Shown: positions 33,914-44,630, numbered from the stretch's first letter. The stretch: 64,000 nt of DNA from Branchiostoma lanceolatum (GCF_035083965.1 NC_089736.1:3243001-3307000); one strand, 5' to 3'. A program made the numbers and translations. The notes: generated by a model not told the origin, from the letters alone.

Positions 33914-36900
33914 ATGAAGCTTTTGGTAAGTTTAGGTTTTTGTTCCCCTGCTGTTGCTTGGCAGCCAGAATGTTCAGGTCATTTCGTTGTAGGATCTAGT
34001 ATTTACATCTAGGATATGTGATTTTTGGCTGTTGTTACTTTTATGTGAACAGTCTCTTCGGTCTTCGGACCCTATTTCAAGACATTCAAGGTCACATCCT
34101 CTTTTCCGTCTGGAATCTAAGTATCTAACTTAAGAATGAAATCTATGTATCTCGAAATTGTTAACACGCTTCATAACTCTATATGTGGGCCTGCAACAGT
34201 GTCATGCAAAATCAAACGTTCAGCTATATAAGAATGGATTTCTTTGATTGTGGTTCTTACACTCAGGTGTTGAGTGTCACCGCCCTCCTGTTCGCGACCA
34301 TCGGTGCCGCCCCCGGACAGCAGCAGAAAAGTCTTCTGGAACTACTGAAGAAGGACGCCAGGGAACTGACTGAGCTGGTCAAATATCACGGTGAGTTTGT
34401 TTGTTTTGTTATTCTCCTGTAACATTGGCAGAGCTGAATCCGCGTCGTAGAAACTCCGGACATTCACAAACTTGCAGCCTCGAGGTATACGCCTGTTCGA
34501 CTTTGCTACAAGGAGAATGCTGTTTTGTATGACTAGACACTTGTCATAAGCGGATTCAGCTGGTCATTATATAGCAGACTTAACCCTTAAGCTGGCGGGT
34601 CCCTAAAATTCACAGGACACCTAACATCGTACTCAAGTCACAATTGCATGATCGCGATTTATGAATGGATTTAGTCGATAGTCACAAAAGCGATTGCCGA
34701 CTGTTAAAACGCGAACTGTAGACTAGAAAGATGGCAGATGTTGAAACATTGTAAAGAATGCCAGTACTTTAAGAGTGCACCTCAGGTGACATAGAGTGTG
34801 TGGTCGTCCCCCGCGGGTATAGCAGACGCGACGCGCTTTTCAGACGACAACACCATGCGGTTCGACTGGTCTGTTTGGCCTCCCGTACCTTATAATTATC
34901 AAGATGACCTTCAAACTCAAATTTTGTGTCTGCTAATCGAAGAAGAGTCAAAGGACAGAAATGACAAGCATGGCACAAGTCCACTAAATTCACTCATTTT
35001 TTTTCACATATGTATTTACTCCGATGCCTATTATATCGGTCTATCTGAAGGACTTTTTGGGTATGGGCACAAGTATATATATCAACCGAGTGCGAATGAC
35101 CTGCTGTAATCTAATGTTAAGTGTTTGTTTATTTCAGAGAATGCAGTGAAGAATGAAGAAGAGAACGAGGAGGTAGGGCAACTAGTCAATACTGTTGTCG
35201 TCAAAATGGTTAAATGGTCATGAATTCTAGTTCATAAATTATCCGACGTCATCCGCTAGCCTGAACTCAATCAAGCTCCTGTAACGGCTTGCCGCCCTGT
35301 AACCGCATAGCCGTGTGGGGAGGGGACAGAAATCCCCGGACAGCTGGAGTTTGCGTTATACAGACTAGTCATGCGCTATGATAGAAAGTTGCGTTTATAT
35401 GTTTACATTAAGGTTGTTTACATTTTTCATGATATCATATGGAAACATGTCTGTATTTGTTTAATAAAACTGTGGCTTCTTCTGATCTCGCAGAATCTCG
35501 CGATGGTTGAACCCTCGGGCAAGGTTGTGGAGTCCAAGCGCCGTAAGTCATTTGGAGGACAACGTTTATACGACAAATATGGCCATTCTTATTAAAGGTT
35601 CTTTAAAGAAACATACTAGTAATGAGGGGTTTCTTACAAAATATACTAGACTCTACCGTTGCTATGTGATAGAGAATAAATAAAGCACTCTATGTGGTGT
35701 TTTTACGTGACGTAAACACCCACCATGATGGTTAGCTGAACCTGTAAGACAGTGTGTGTAATGTGATTTTACGTCCTGATTACGCTGCATATGACTATGA
35801 CTTTACATTAGTAGATGTAGATTCAATTTAAGCTAACAGCAAACGTACATGTAACTGAAAACACCATTTCAGATCAAGGACAATATATAATGTCCTTGTT
35901 CCAATAGACGACGATTGCTGAGCCGGATTTGAGTGACTGAAACATGATGCGAGATGTAAAAGCATGATTGGATTAAAAGACAACAATACAAACGAAACGT
36001 ACAAAAAAAGCAAATCGTTCTTTCTCTATTGAAATTCGTTGAGCTATCTGTTAAATCTTTGGTCGCTCAGCGTTCGCTCAGTGATCGCAGTGCGGTCGCA
36101 GCCTGTAGTGGAAAGTTGGTGAAACAACTTTACCTGATGCCTTCCGGCATAGTGAACAATAGTTACGTTGTCACTTGAGTTAAACACCCTATATCTTTTG
36201 TACGCACAGAGCTCGGCACGTCCTACCCGCTCAACCAATGTTCGCAGCCAACCAACGGCTTCATGCCGCTGTGTACCGAGTGCTACTTCCTCCGTCGACT
36301 TCCAAACAACTACTCTCCTGCTATGATAAACGAGAAGAAATGCCAGGCACAGACCTGTGTGCGGGGTAAGTTCCTTATAAATGTCTAATATCCGACAACA
36401 TTTTCGATCATTTTCGACCAATACAAAGGTTACACAAATATCTAAACTGCCCAACTTAAATAAGGCAGTTCCGAATGTTCGGGTGTTTAATATTATTGGT
36501 CAGTCCAACCTGTGTTTACACAAGCTCTCGTTGGCTTGGGTTAATGACCCCCTCGAAAATTCCCTGATACTTCCATGACGTGTTAAAATTTAGCCTCTAC
36601 CAGGCCCCGTCTTATCGCTGGGAAAATAGTAGAAATCGGCCGAGGTACCCAGCTATACAGGGTAGTCCGCTATACAGTGAAGCTCCGCTGTATAGCGGAC
36701 TAGTAGCCTGGTAGAGGCTATTAAAACTCGGTGTCACCAACTACTTGAATTCTGTTGATGCAGTTCATTTTATTTTATTTTATTTTACTTTATTTTATTT
36801 TATTTTATTTTATTTTATTTTATTTTATTTTATTTTATTTTATTTTATTTTATTTTATTTTATTTTATTTTATTTTATTTTATTTTATTTTATTTTATTT

Positions 36901-37255
36901 TATTTTATTTTTATTTTTTATTTATTTTATTTTATTTTATTTTATTTTATTCTATTCTATTTTATTTTATTTTATTTTATTTTACCATGCAGGTTTCATT
37001 TCATTTCATTTTATTTTATTTTATTTTACCATGCAGGTTTCGGACACTGAATTCTGTTGATGCATTTCATTTCATTTTATTTTATTTTACCATGCAGGTT
37101 TCGGACACTGTGAGCAGCAGTATCTAACCGTTACCATCCTGCAGAATGTCGGAACCTGGCAACAGGAGCAATGGCAGAAGGTCAACCTACAGGTCGCGTC
37201 TGGCTGCAGGTGCAGCGTCAGCCAGAATGGACCTTTGCACGATTGGCTGCCTTAG
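33914..37255 (+). CDS. Secreted IL-17-like cytokine, gene B (six exons)
   Basis: Predicted 177-residue paralogue of gene A. Coding exons: 33914-33925, 34267-34390, 35138-35172, 35494-35542, 36210-36365 and 37098-37255 (TAG). Intron positions and phases are identical to gene A. The signal peptide and N-terminal helix (MKLL...; KKDARELTELV) are almost unchanged, while the cytokine domain has diverged: Cys84, 95, 98, 118, 123, 130, 162 and 164 are kept, but the ninth cysteine of gene A near the C terminus is lost. A loop gains a Trp-rich insertion (TWQQEQWQKV) and the tail ends HDWLP. The KR-Gln junction at residues 72-74 is kept. Faster change in the mature part suggests functional divergence or relaxed constraint. 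Confidence 0.68.
35880..36115. mobile_element. Degenerate GTCGCAGC-type hairpin element in intron 4 of gene B
   Basis: 'CTCAGTGATCGCAGTGCGGTCGCAGC' pairs weakly with CGACGATTGCTGAG near 35908, and 'ATTGAAATTCGTTGAGCTA' resembles 'ATTAAATTCGTTGGAAGCTC' in the hairpin element at 51930-52165. A decayed copy is likely but not certain. Confidence 0.45.
36591..36720. mobile_element. Hairpin element with TAGCCTCTACCAGGC ends
   Basis: Terminal inverted repeats TAGCCTCTACCAGGC and GCCTGGTAGAGGCTA, with an inner inverted pair (AGTCCGCTATACAG and CTGTATAGCGGACT). It lies in intron 5 of gene B and is absent from gene A. Related ends (GGGCCTGGTAGAGGCTATA) occur near 43925 and 44132. Confidence 0.85.
36762..37097 (+). 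repeat. (TTTTA)n expansion with duplicated 3' splice sites
   Basis: About 40 copies of TTTTA or TTTCA run up to the acceptor of gene B exon 6. Two extra copies of the acceptor context ACCATGCAGGTTTC lie at about 36984-36997 and 37029-37042. The second also duplicates the first 14 exon bases (GTTTCGGACACTG). 'GAATTCTGTTGATGCA' is likewise present twice (36748, 37050). Gene A has no such expansion. Confidence 0.9.
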
Positions 37256-37313
37256 ATAAAGTCACTTTCACAGTGATGGTAAAGAGCTAGGATCTATGAA
37301 CGATGGTAGTCAG

Positions 37314-37427
37314 TTGCCTGGCGTCCAAACCTATTATAGGCTCCCGAGTATCCTCTCCGCATTGGAGCTCCCGAGTATTTGCGGAGAAGAGACTCAGAAG
37401 CTATAGTAGGTTTAGATACCAGGCTAG
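37314..37427. mobile_element. Hairpin element in the 3' UTR region of gene B
   Basis: Ends TTGCCTGGCGTCCAAACCTA and TAGGTTTAGATACCAGGCTA form an imperfect inverted repeat, with inner arms GGCTCCCGAGTATCCTCTCC and GGAGCTCCCGAGTATTTGCG. It begins about 60 bases after the gene B stop codon and is absent after gene A. Confidence 0.8.
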
Positions 37428-37941
37428 GTAGTCGGGGTATCTGATTACCTGAAAATCCTATATAGCCAGAAAATTTTCATTCTCTTTGCTTGGTAGCTGT
37501 TCTATTCACTTGTAATAAGAAGACAGGTTAGTGTTGAATAATTTGAGTTTATTTAAAGAAGCTGGGATGTAGATTTGGCAGTTGCGATGCTGACTTACTT
37601 GTGGTTGCAGCCATAATCATCTGTACCAATAGTGTTATCCAATGCAAGAAACTAAAAAAATCACCTGTGATGACTTGTTTCTCCATTAGCAATATGTATC
37701 GCAATAAATCAGAGAGTTCTGACAGGAAATTCCTCTATTTTTCTTTATAAGATTAAATGTCAAACGTAACGTGATATTTACTCATCGTGTAGTTTTGGTA
37801 GCTTTCTTTTGTGCACGTATTAGATCGAGAAATGGAAAACTAAACATGTTTGCTATGCCGACACTTAAGAGTTTCATTCTGATATAGTTGTGTTGTTCGT
37901 TATAATTACGAAGGTTGTGTCCAACGAAATGATTTGATGAC

Positions 37942-37947
37942 AATAAA
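37942..37947 (+). terminator. Candidate polyadenylation signal of gene B
   Basis: AATAAA in TGACAATAAACTGAC, near the end of the duplicated unit and about 690 bases after the stop. It is the nearest canonical hexamer I noticed on the + strand. Confidence 0.4.
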
Positions 37948-38232
37948 CTGACTTTTGCTGTCCCTCAAAGAGACCATTGTGTGTCATTGCCAGCAGTCAA
38001 TAAATTCAGGAAGATGTATACTTTGGAGGGAAGGTGAATTAGTAGCAAGGGTAAAGGATTTTTTTCATACAGCAAAATACATAGAGAGATAGCAAAGTGA
38101 GGTAAGTAATTCAAGTGAGGTAAACAAAGACAAATTGAGAATTCCATAACTTTGCGATATATTCCACTTGTATTTCTCACAAACCAAATGACCTTAATTT
38201 CGACCAAGTAAAGCAAAGCATGCATACTTAAC

Positions 38233-38238
38233 TTTATT
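38233..38238 (-). terminator. Candidate polyadenylation signal for the distal last exon of gene C
   Basis: TTTATT on the + strand (AATAAA on the - strand), about 85 bases downstream of the stop codon at 38321-38323. The position is as expected for a short 3' UTR. Confidence 0.55.
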
Positions 38239-38320
38239 CTAGTAATTACGATCCTGAGCGTATATATGAGCTTTCAACAGTGTATCATAAGCGTGCATCT
38301 TGTCTATAGAAACATGGTTT

Positions 38321-38643
38321 CTACAAGTAAGGAGGTTTATCATCACTATAGTCGTGATAGTACGGGTTTACACTATATGAGCCGTCCGCATGTTGGATCC
38401 AGTAGTTGCGGGGGTCGTAAGGACTGTAGCCGGCGCGCGCGTAGGCCTGGTTGTTGTAGTGTTGTGGTGCGTTCTGGTAGGGATGTAGGCGTGAGGGGTC
38501 GACGCTACGGTAAGTGTAATACACAAGTATGTCACTGTAGGTGTAGTCAGGGTAGTCGTCACTGATGGGGTCGGGTGGGTAGGCGGGTAGGCTGGGGGTG
38601 TAGGCGGCAGGGTGGGTAGCTTGTGGGTCAGGAGGCGGGTGGT
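38321..38643 (-). CDS. Alternative last exon of gene C (or last exon of a separate paralogue)
   Basis: After the acceptor CTTCCTATCCAG (exon begins 38643), a phase-1 frame of 107 codons runs to TAG at 38321. It is rich in Pro, Tyr and Asp and ends with the family motif (YWIQHADGSYSVNPYY) plus a short acidic tail DYSDDKPPYL. The entry phase equals that of gene C exon 4, so splicing exon 3 to this exon would give a 290-residue protein in place of 261. No signal-peptide exon lies between it and gene C, which favours an alternative terminal exon. Confidence 0.6.
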
Positions 38644-38703
38644 CTGGATAGGAAGACAAGGGAAGGCCGGTGTTTCATCTGATAGAGGTAAGATTTCTGT
38701 TTA

Positions 38704-38883
38704 TACAGTCAAACCTGATCGGGCAACCACCTGCCACTGGCAACCATCTCCTACAACAAGCCACTTTAAAACAGTCCGTTCCATTTTTATAGTTAACCCC
38801 ACCCTGTCCTCAGCAACCACCCTGTCCTCAGCAACCATTTTCCTCAGTCCCTTGAGCGGTTGCTGAATCCAGGTTTGACTGTA
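38704..38883. mobile_element. 'ACAGTCAAACCTG' MITE
   Basis: Perfect terminal inverted repeats TACAGTCAAACCTG and CAGGTTTGACTGTA around about 150 bases with GGCAACCA and GCAACCACCCTGTCCTCA direct repeats. Related elements are at 55768-55942, 59617-59781 and, partial, 28939-29095. It lies between the alternative terminal exons of gene C. Confidence 0.85.
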
Positions 38884-38983
38884 GGAGGCTTAGATGGGTT
38901 TGTGTCCGTGGAGTTCATCCGTAGGTTCTGTAGTGTACGGTGTATATGTTAGTATCGTTCCAGCTATAGCAGGGTAAGGATCG

Positions 38984-39165
38984 TTATGGTAACAATGGCT
39001 TAGTTGTGGCTGAAGTGACATGACAGTGTTGGCAGTCGTCGACATCTGTGTGGTGCGGGGAATAGGTTCGCCTTGGTCCTGTTCTAGAAGCTGTAGGGTT
39101 GTAGATGTTTCTGTTGAGGGGTGGGAGTGGAATTAGAATGTTGCCATTCGTCAAAATCTGCGTGC
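38984..39165 (-). CDS. Possible third terminal exon of gene C
   Basis: After the acceptor TTTTTATAATCCAG (exon begins 39165), a phase-1 frame of 60 codons runs to TAA at 38984. It contains NRNIYNP but lacks the full aromatic motif and has two cysteines (CQHC), unlike the rest of the family. It may be chance; it is listed because acceptor and phase both fit. Confidence 0.28.
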
Positions 39166-39249
39166 CTGGATTATAAAAATAAGCAAAGGCTAGATAAGAT
39201 GGCGCTAAACATCGTTCTGAAGTGAGCATAATCAGATGTCTTTGCGCAG

Positions 39250-41721
39250 CTACTTGTAGTAGTCCCCTTCAGGGTTATAGAAGGGGTTGAAGACCCAGGA
39301 CCCGTCCGGGTTGGACAGGTAGTGCTGGTTGTAGGCCCACGGGTTCTGGAAGTGCTCTCCCTCGGAGCCGTAGTGGTTCTGGCCCGAGGGCGGGTAGTAG
39401 TGGGCGTTGTAGTACTGGTACATCTGCCGGTCGTAGTTGTACTGCTGGTAGTTGGGTGCGGGTTCCTGGTACCACGGATGGACTCCTGTAAGAATGGGAC
39501 AGAAATGATGCGGCCGTTAGTACTCGCGGTGCTGTTTCTCAAACGATCCTCTGACTTCGGGGCTCGTTTACAATTTGACATCATTTTTACTTTAAAAGCT
39601 TATAAACATGGCTTTAATAGACACGTTTGTACGCGTCTTCGGACTACAAAACCTGCTTGCGTCACAGGGGTAATTGTATCCTTTCCGCGAACATTCGAAC
39701 GCGTTCTAAGGTCTTCGAAGAACGGTATTTGCGTTAACATGCAAGCACCCCTGTGACGCGCAAGCAATTTTTGTGTCCACGGAAGTGTGAACTCGTCTTA
39801 TTGGTTTGTGTGTGGAGATTTGACTTGCAATAAACGGCAAAATGTATTTTGTTTTTAAAGTTCCTTAAAAAGCATATTGACAAGCTGCATAGAGTTTTTT
39901 TAATATGTTACAGTCACTTTTTGCTTTTAAAACATGACGTCATGACCTCTGACCTGGACGTGACCCGCCTGCTACGATGTCTCCCGTCTGCCTGTACTGC
40001 GCAGCTTCCCTCACTATGGGTCGAGCAACACATAACGTCATACAACTACAGTTTCTACGACTTCCGCAAGGGGAAGGGCGAAAATAACCTGAAACAATCA
40101 AACGTCTCCGCTAGAGGGCGTTAAACAGCAACCATCTCCAAACCCCTGCAAGGAAACTGATATGAAACAGGCAAGGCAACGAGGGTCCTGCATTTGAAAC
40201 TTCATTCAACATTTCAAAGTTCAACGTTAAGCCTAGTAGTAAGAAGACGTTGAAAACAAATGTTCCAGGTATTGCTCGATATAGACCATGTACCTGTGAA
40301 GGTGTAAAGACAATATGGTCAGTTCTAATCGTTCTCTATACTACCGGCACGCACACACAAGTATCAAATCAGGGAGTGCTTCGGGATCTCGACAGGTTTG
40401 GCCCAATTGGCGACATAGGGTTTAACGTAAACTGAAATGGAACCCATAGAATTTGGCGAAACTGGATCGAAATGAAATTTGATAAGAAATCTCCGTATTT
40501 ATGTACTTAATTTGCACATTAATTTAATCATGAAATCATTTCTCTGCAACTGCATTTAAAGCTGTCCACCCGATGAAATTAATGTGTGTGAGACTCCCTA
40601 TGTTAGTAAACTGCAAACTTCATATGTGGATGATGCCTCACCTGGCATAGTCTCAGCGCCTTGTTGTTGTTGTTGTTGTTCTGCCGCCTGGTTTCCGCCG
40701 TGATCCTCTGTACGTCCATCTAGATCTGGAAGAGACAAGGGCTTTCTAAGAATAAAAAGGGCAATTGAATCTCCTTGGAATATTAATGCAAGAAATAGCA
40801 ATGTCTCCTTTAACTACATTTACTTGCCTGTATAGGCAATACTATACTATAGCCAGTGTATTCCGGAATATTCCGGATAATCATTCATCCAGCTCACCCT
40901 CCTGCTCCGGATACTCCGGTTCCGTTTTCCCTTGTTCTGGCTCTTCCGGATAATAGAGGCCGGGATCCTCGCGGTTAGACTCTTCCGGATCCGGATAGTT
41001 GGGATCTTGGTCCTCAACTTCGGCCTGTTCCGGATAGTACGGATCTTTTTCCTCCGGTTCCTCCTCTTCCGGATAGTTGGATATCGGTTTCTCAGATTCC
41101 GGTTGTTCCGGATCGTAAGCGTCGTCCTCCCACCCCGGTATTTCCCAGTCGGTGTCGAGGTCTTCCCAGATGTCTTCCCATTCTGATTCCGTATCCGATT
41201 TCTCTTCAGGCTGAATGACGTCATCACCGTCACCTTCCGGCTTTTCCTCGTCCTGATATACCGTTTCCGGAGTCTCGACACCACTTCCGTCGTCCTCACG
41301 CGCCTTCGGAATAGGCCCTGCAGATGAGGAAGAGGCAGAAATTGTTTCTCAAATCTTACTCCACGAGTATATATAACTTTGTTCATCATTTTTCAGAGGA
41401 TGAATAGTGATGATGATGGCGATGACAATGATGACGATGATGTTAATGATGATGATAATGATCATGATCATGTTGATGACGATGATAATTATGATGACAA
41501 TGAATACATGATTGTTATTGTGTTGTTCACTGTACACCGTTATTGTTTGTATCAGTTTTTCTGGACGTCTTAACGATTACCTTTAGTTCAAATATATTAC
41601 AATGTCTCACTACACTGTTGAAAAGACCCCACACCATATTGTATTACCCGGATATAACATTACTGATGTCCATACCTGCTAGGGCCATCCCGATAACACA
41701 GAGCAGCGCCAGTACCTTCAT
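39250..41721 (-). CDS. Gene C: secreted acidic Tyr/Pro-rich protein with terminal NPFY motif
   Basis: Predicted 261 residues. Exons (- strand): 41721-41676, 41317-40898, 40725-40642 and 39485-39250 (TAG); every coding intron is phase 1. Residues 1-15 (MKVLALLCVIGMALA) are a signal peptide, followed by GPIPKARED. Exon 2 encodes a highly acidic core with repeated YPEE(E/P)- and DP(Y/N)YP-type units. Exon 3 is a 28-codon cassette with a six-Gln run (CAA repeat). Exon 4 is Tyr/Asn/Gln-rich and ends in the family motif DGSWVFNPFY and a GDYYK tail. There are no transmembrane segments and almost no cysteine after the signal peptide. I do not recognise the family. Expected to be an extracellular, intrinsically disordered, anionic protein. 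Paralogues D and E lie upstream on the same strand. Confidence 0.72.
41390..41505. repeat. GAT/GATGAC-rich microsatellite in gene C intron 1
   Basis: Imperfect GATGAT and GATGAC runs. The acidic (+) and Ile-rich (-) ORFs here are microsatellite translations. A shorter AATGATGATGATAATGAT run lies near 41970-42006. Confidence 0.9.
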
Positions 41722-43075
41722 CGTCGTGCCGGGAACGTGACAGAGCTGTGAAGAATCAGAAAATAATCTGTAGACAATTCAAGTTTCTTGCAAGGGTTAG
41801 AATCATTGCTTTGCCTACAGCCATAATCATGACCCATGAACAACGTTAACCATAGAGGCAAAGTCCAGATAGGCACAGAAGTGCACTTTGCAATACCTGT
41901 ACACATGTATCTGTTTTGTTCACCCGGTATGGTCGCATATGTACAAACATAAATTCACAACGTACACACAGTAATAATAATGATAATAATGATGATGATA
42001 ATGATAAAATGTCAAGGAGGTTCGAGAGGTCAGAGGTCTTGACTGACAGTAACAGGGGAGTTAAGATTTGAAATAGTTTGGCATGGTAAGTTGACTGGGG
42101 TGGTAAAAATCTGATAATCGCACCTGACCTTCCCGTTCTAATTCCCCTCCCCCTACCAGGGCGACATTTTTGCTCGCATCCCTGGCGGACCTGTGGCCTG
42201 TGCCTCCCACTGGGACAGATATTAGCCTAATTCGTCAAACCCTTCAGCAAATAACTACCCTGCACCGCACCGACCGAGGAGACCGGTAGTCTACAACTGC
42301 AGCCTCGGGACATGGTCATAAAACTAACAGAAACTAACTTCTCAAAGTAGAACTGAACAAATAAGAGTCCAACTGTCCACATTTCGACGTAGCCGTTTTT
42401 AGAAGCACTTCTGTGGTGTGCTTGTTCACTTCTATGTCAATGAATCCACAATTTTAGAAGCCAACTAAATACTGCAGTTTGAGACTAAGTTTCTCATAAC
42501 ATTCAAGGTCTGCGGTTGATTATTCCGTGGTTCAACACGCAAGGACAGACACGAATGGTGAACTGGGTCTCTCTTAAATCAACTTCTCTAGCTATAAGGA
42601 TGTCTGAAACTAAAACGTGACCTAAACGCAAAATATTGAAAAGCTAAAAAGTATACAAATGTTAACAATGTACCCCGCCCGTTTAAATCGATATATGGTC
42701 TGAAGGTTTTATTGGTAAATTGTTGACAAGGTATCATCACATTTCTTCGTTGATGATGCCGAATACAAGCGCACTGTCAACGTTACACTGCTTACAAATA
42801 TAGAGTGATAGAATAAAAGCTTTAAGGTTTCACATCTTGAAATGATACACGTGTCCATGAACGTTGCAGTCATGACGATACGTTTGAAGTCTGAATCCAC
42901 AGTTGCATGGTTGGCGTTTCAGAAAACAGATACCCACCAATATGAACTTAGCCTGACCCTGTGCATGGCCATGGATGTATCCAATGCGAGGAAAGCTTTT
43001 GCTACTCCAAAACTTACATCCTTGGCCTGTGAAAGTCTGTATCAAAACGCAGGACGTGCAGAAAGTCGAACTTAC
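41722..43075. other. Probable 5' UTR intron of gene C
   Basis: On the - strand an acceptor-like TTCTGATTCTTCACAG lies about 25 bases before the start codon, and a strong donor (GGCAG|GTAAGTTCG) ends at 43076. The interval between holds no supported gene. Overlapping ORFs near 42709-43087 on both strands show no domain features. Confidence 0.45.
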
Positions 43076-43150
43076 CTGCCAAGCTGAGGTGATGTCGCGT
43101 TAGAAGAACTTTTGCCCTCACCGCCCTTTGGATCGTAAGTTACCGGTCTC
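43076..43150 (-). promoter_or_regulatory. Candidate noncoding first exon and promoter of gene C
   Basis: Donor GGCAG|GTAAG at 43076. Upstream on the - strand is GGGCGGTGAGGGCAAAAGTT, with GCAAAAG as a weak TATA-like element. Genes D and E show the same arrangement (noncoding exon, long intron, then a short leader before the ATG), which supports the reading. Confidence 0.4.
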
Positions 43151-44345
43151 CTGATAGGACCATGGCACGTCACGTGGTGTGACGTCACAGGTATTGTCCA
43201 GTGAGTGATGACCTTCGGAGTCTGTCCTGTCCAAATGTCCAGTGTCCTTAACAAGAGACTTTGGCCTATCGGTACACACACACGTACCTCAAACTGTACC
43301 CGTGAGAGGTAGTTATGCTGGAAGAGGATCTGTACCGACGGCCTCACAAATCCAATTTACTGTTAATCGGATTACCCAGATCCCTGTAGTGTACAACTCA
43401 CGCCAACATACATTGACTGAAGGATAAGGGTGCATATATTTGTAATTTTATAGAAGAATAAGAATAGAATACTTAATATTAATTGCAGATAGTTGTCATA
43501 TCACTGTATTCATTATCATACCAGATAAGTTTTTCCCTTTCTTTATTCTACCTTATATTTCTCAATTCCCTAATATTGGGATTTGGGATGAACACATCAC
43601 GATTTTACAATTGGTTGGTGAATACGGATTACCCAGCATGTTCAAGTCACGCTAGCTTACAAATAGAGAGATGATATGCCAGAAAAGTTAGTCCGCTATA
43701 GATGTTACAGTTTGTGACCTCTAGAGCCTGTCGGGACTCGGCATCTCCTTTAATCGCTATCTGATAGGTGCGAAGTAGCTGAATAATCCTTTTATTGCTT
43801 TCCGACTCGACAGTGACGGGCCTTACATCATGGATGGCATATTGGGCCCTCTCTCCGTAGCCGACTCCCTTATCATACTATTCACTCTATTTGGCCAACT
43901 TCTACTATATTTCCAGCCATCTGTGGGGCCTGGTAGAGGCTATATATACCAACAGAGAGGTGGGGAGAGCGGACAAAAAAAAACGGGGCATATGATAAAA
44001 CGGTCACAATCTTCCCCTCCAACCTCTGCTTGGACCCTCTCTCCGTAGCCGACTCCCCTAACAATAACATACTAGATTATACTATTCACTCTATTTGATC
44101 AATATCTACTATTTTTTCAGCCATTCGTGGGGCCTGGTAGAGGCTATACGTGGCTAGTCAGTGAGCGGGAAGAGAACGACAAGGCCACGACTCAGAAGCC
44201 GCATGTGTCTAGGATCTATAAGACCTATAAATAACAGACCAAACTGTGTGTGTAGGTAAAGAGTTTAATCCGATACAGCTGTACATGGGTGGAAAAGCTA
44301 AAAGGCTTCCTGTATACAGACCCCTTCTTATCAACAGTAGTGATC
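43150..44345. other. Noncoding stretch with a duplicated segment
   Basis: No gene seen. 'TGGACCCTCTCTCCGTAGCC' and variants, 'GACTCCC', 'ACTATTCACTCTATTTG' and 'GGGGCCTGGTAGAGGCTATA' occur twice (about 43840-43945 and 44030-44150), a tandem duplication carrying one end of a CCTCTACCAGGC-type hairpin element. Confidence 0.6.
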
Positions 44346-44346
44346 A

Positions 44347-44630
44347 CTAATCTCCAAGCAGATGTTGGGTAGACAATCGTTAATCTCCAAGCAGATCCTC
44401 TGGTGGCAAAATCGTTATACAGAATGGTGGCCTTATGGGTACTGCCTTTGCCTATATAGCGATTTTGCCACTCGGAGATTAGACAATCGTTGTGGTTTCT
44501 GGCTGGCCGGGCTTCTCTGCTGACAGTCTCTATAGTACTGGGGTACCGTACAGGGGTAGTGGCTGCCAGAGAAGCTCGGCTAGTTATAAAGGAATAAAGA
44601 TTGTCCACCCAACACCTGCTTGGAGATTAG
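44347..44630. mobile_element. Inverted-repeat element with CTAATCTCCAAGCAG ends
   Basis: Left end CTAATCTCCAAGCAGATGTT and right end AACACCTGCTTGGAGATTAG pair almost perfectly. A second internal left-end copy (TTAATCTCCAAGCAGATCC) lies at about 44381, and CACTCGGAGATTAG lies at about 44470, so the element appears nested or internally duplicated. No coding. Confidence 0.8.

Larger units (their letters stand above)
33225..37950 (+). repeat. Tandem segmental duplication, unit 2 (cytokine gene B)
   Basis: The second unit begins 'CCTACTTTCAGACGATGTT' and aligns with unit 1 throughout. Differences: it lacks the SINE, the short MITE and the retroelement of unit 1, but has about 350 extra bases in intron 2 (about 34774-35120). 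It also has a hairpin element and a TTTTA expansion in intron 5. Confidence 0.85.

Noticed and set aside
36745-37060. Two overlapping 101-codon ORFs of (FILFY)n type
   Set aside because: They translate the TTTTA microsatellite; there is no gene.
39171-39584. Thr-rich (137 codons) and Pro/Leu-rich - strand ORFs over gene C exon 4
   Set aside because: They are alternative frames of exon 4. Only the phase-1 frame joins the upstream exon and ends with the family motif.
40847-41389. 180-codon - strand ORF rich in Arg and Asn over gene C exon 2
   Set aside because: It is the wrong frame of exon 2. The phase-1 frame starting at 41317 joins the signal-peptide exon and gives the acidic YPEE protein; the Arg-rich frame crosses both splice sites.
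41390-41537. Asp-rich (+) and Ile-rich (-) ORFs
   Set aside because: Translation of the GAT/GAC microsatellite in intron 1 of gene C.
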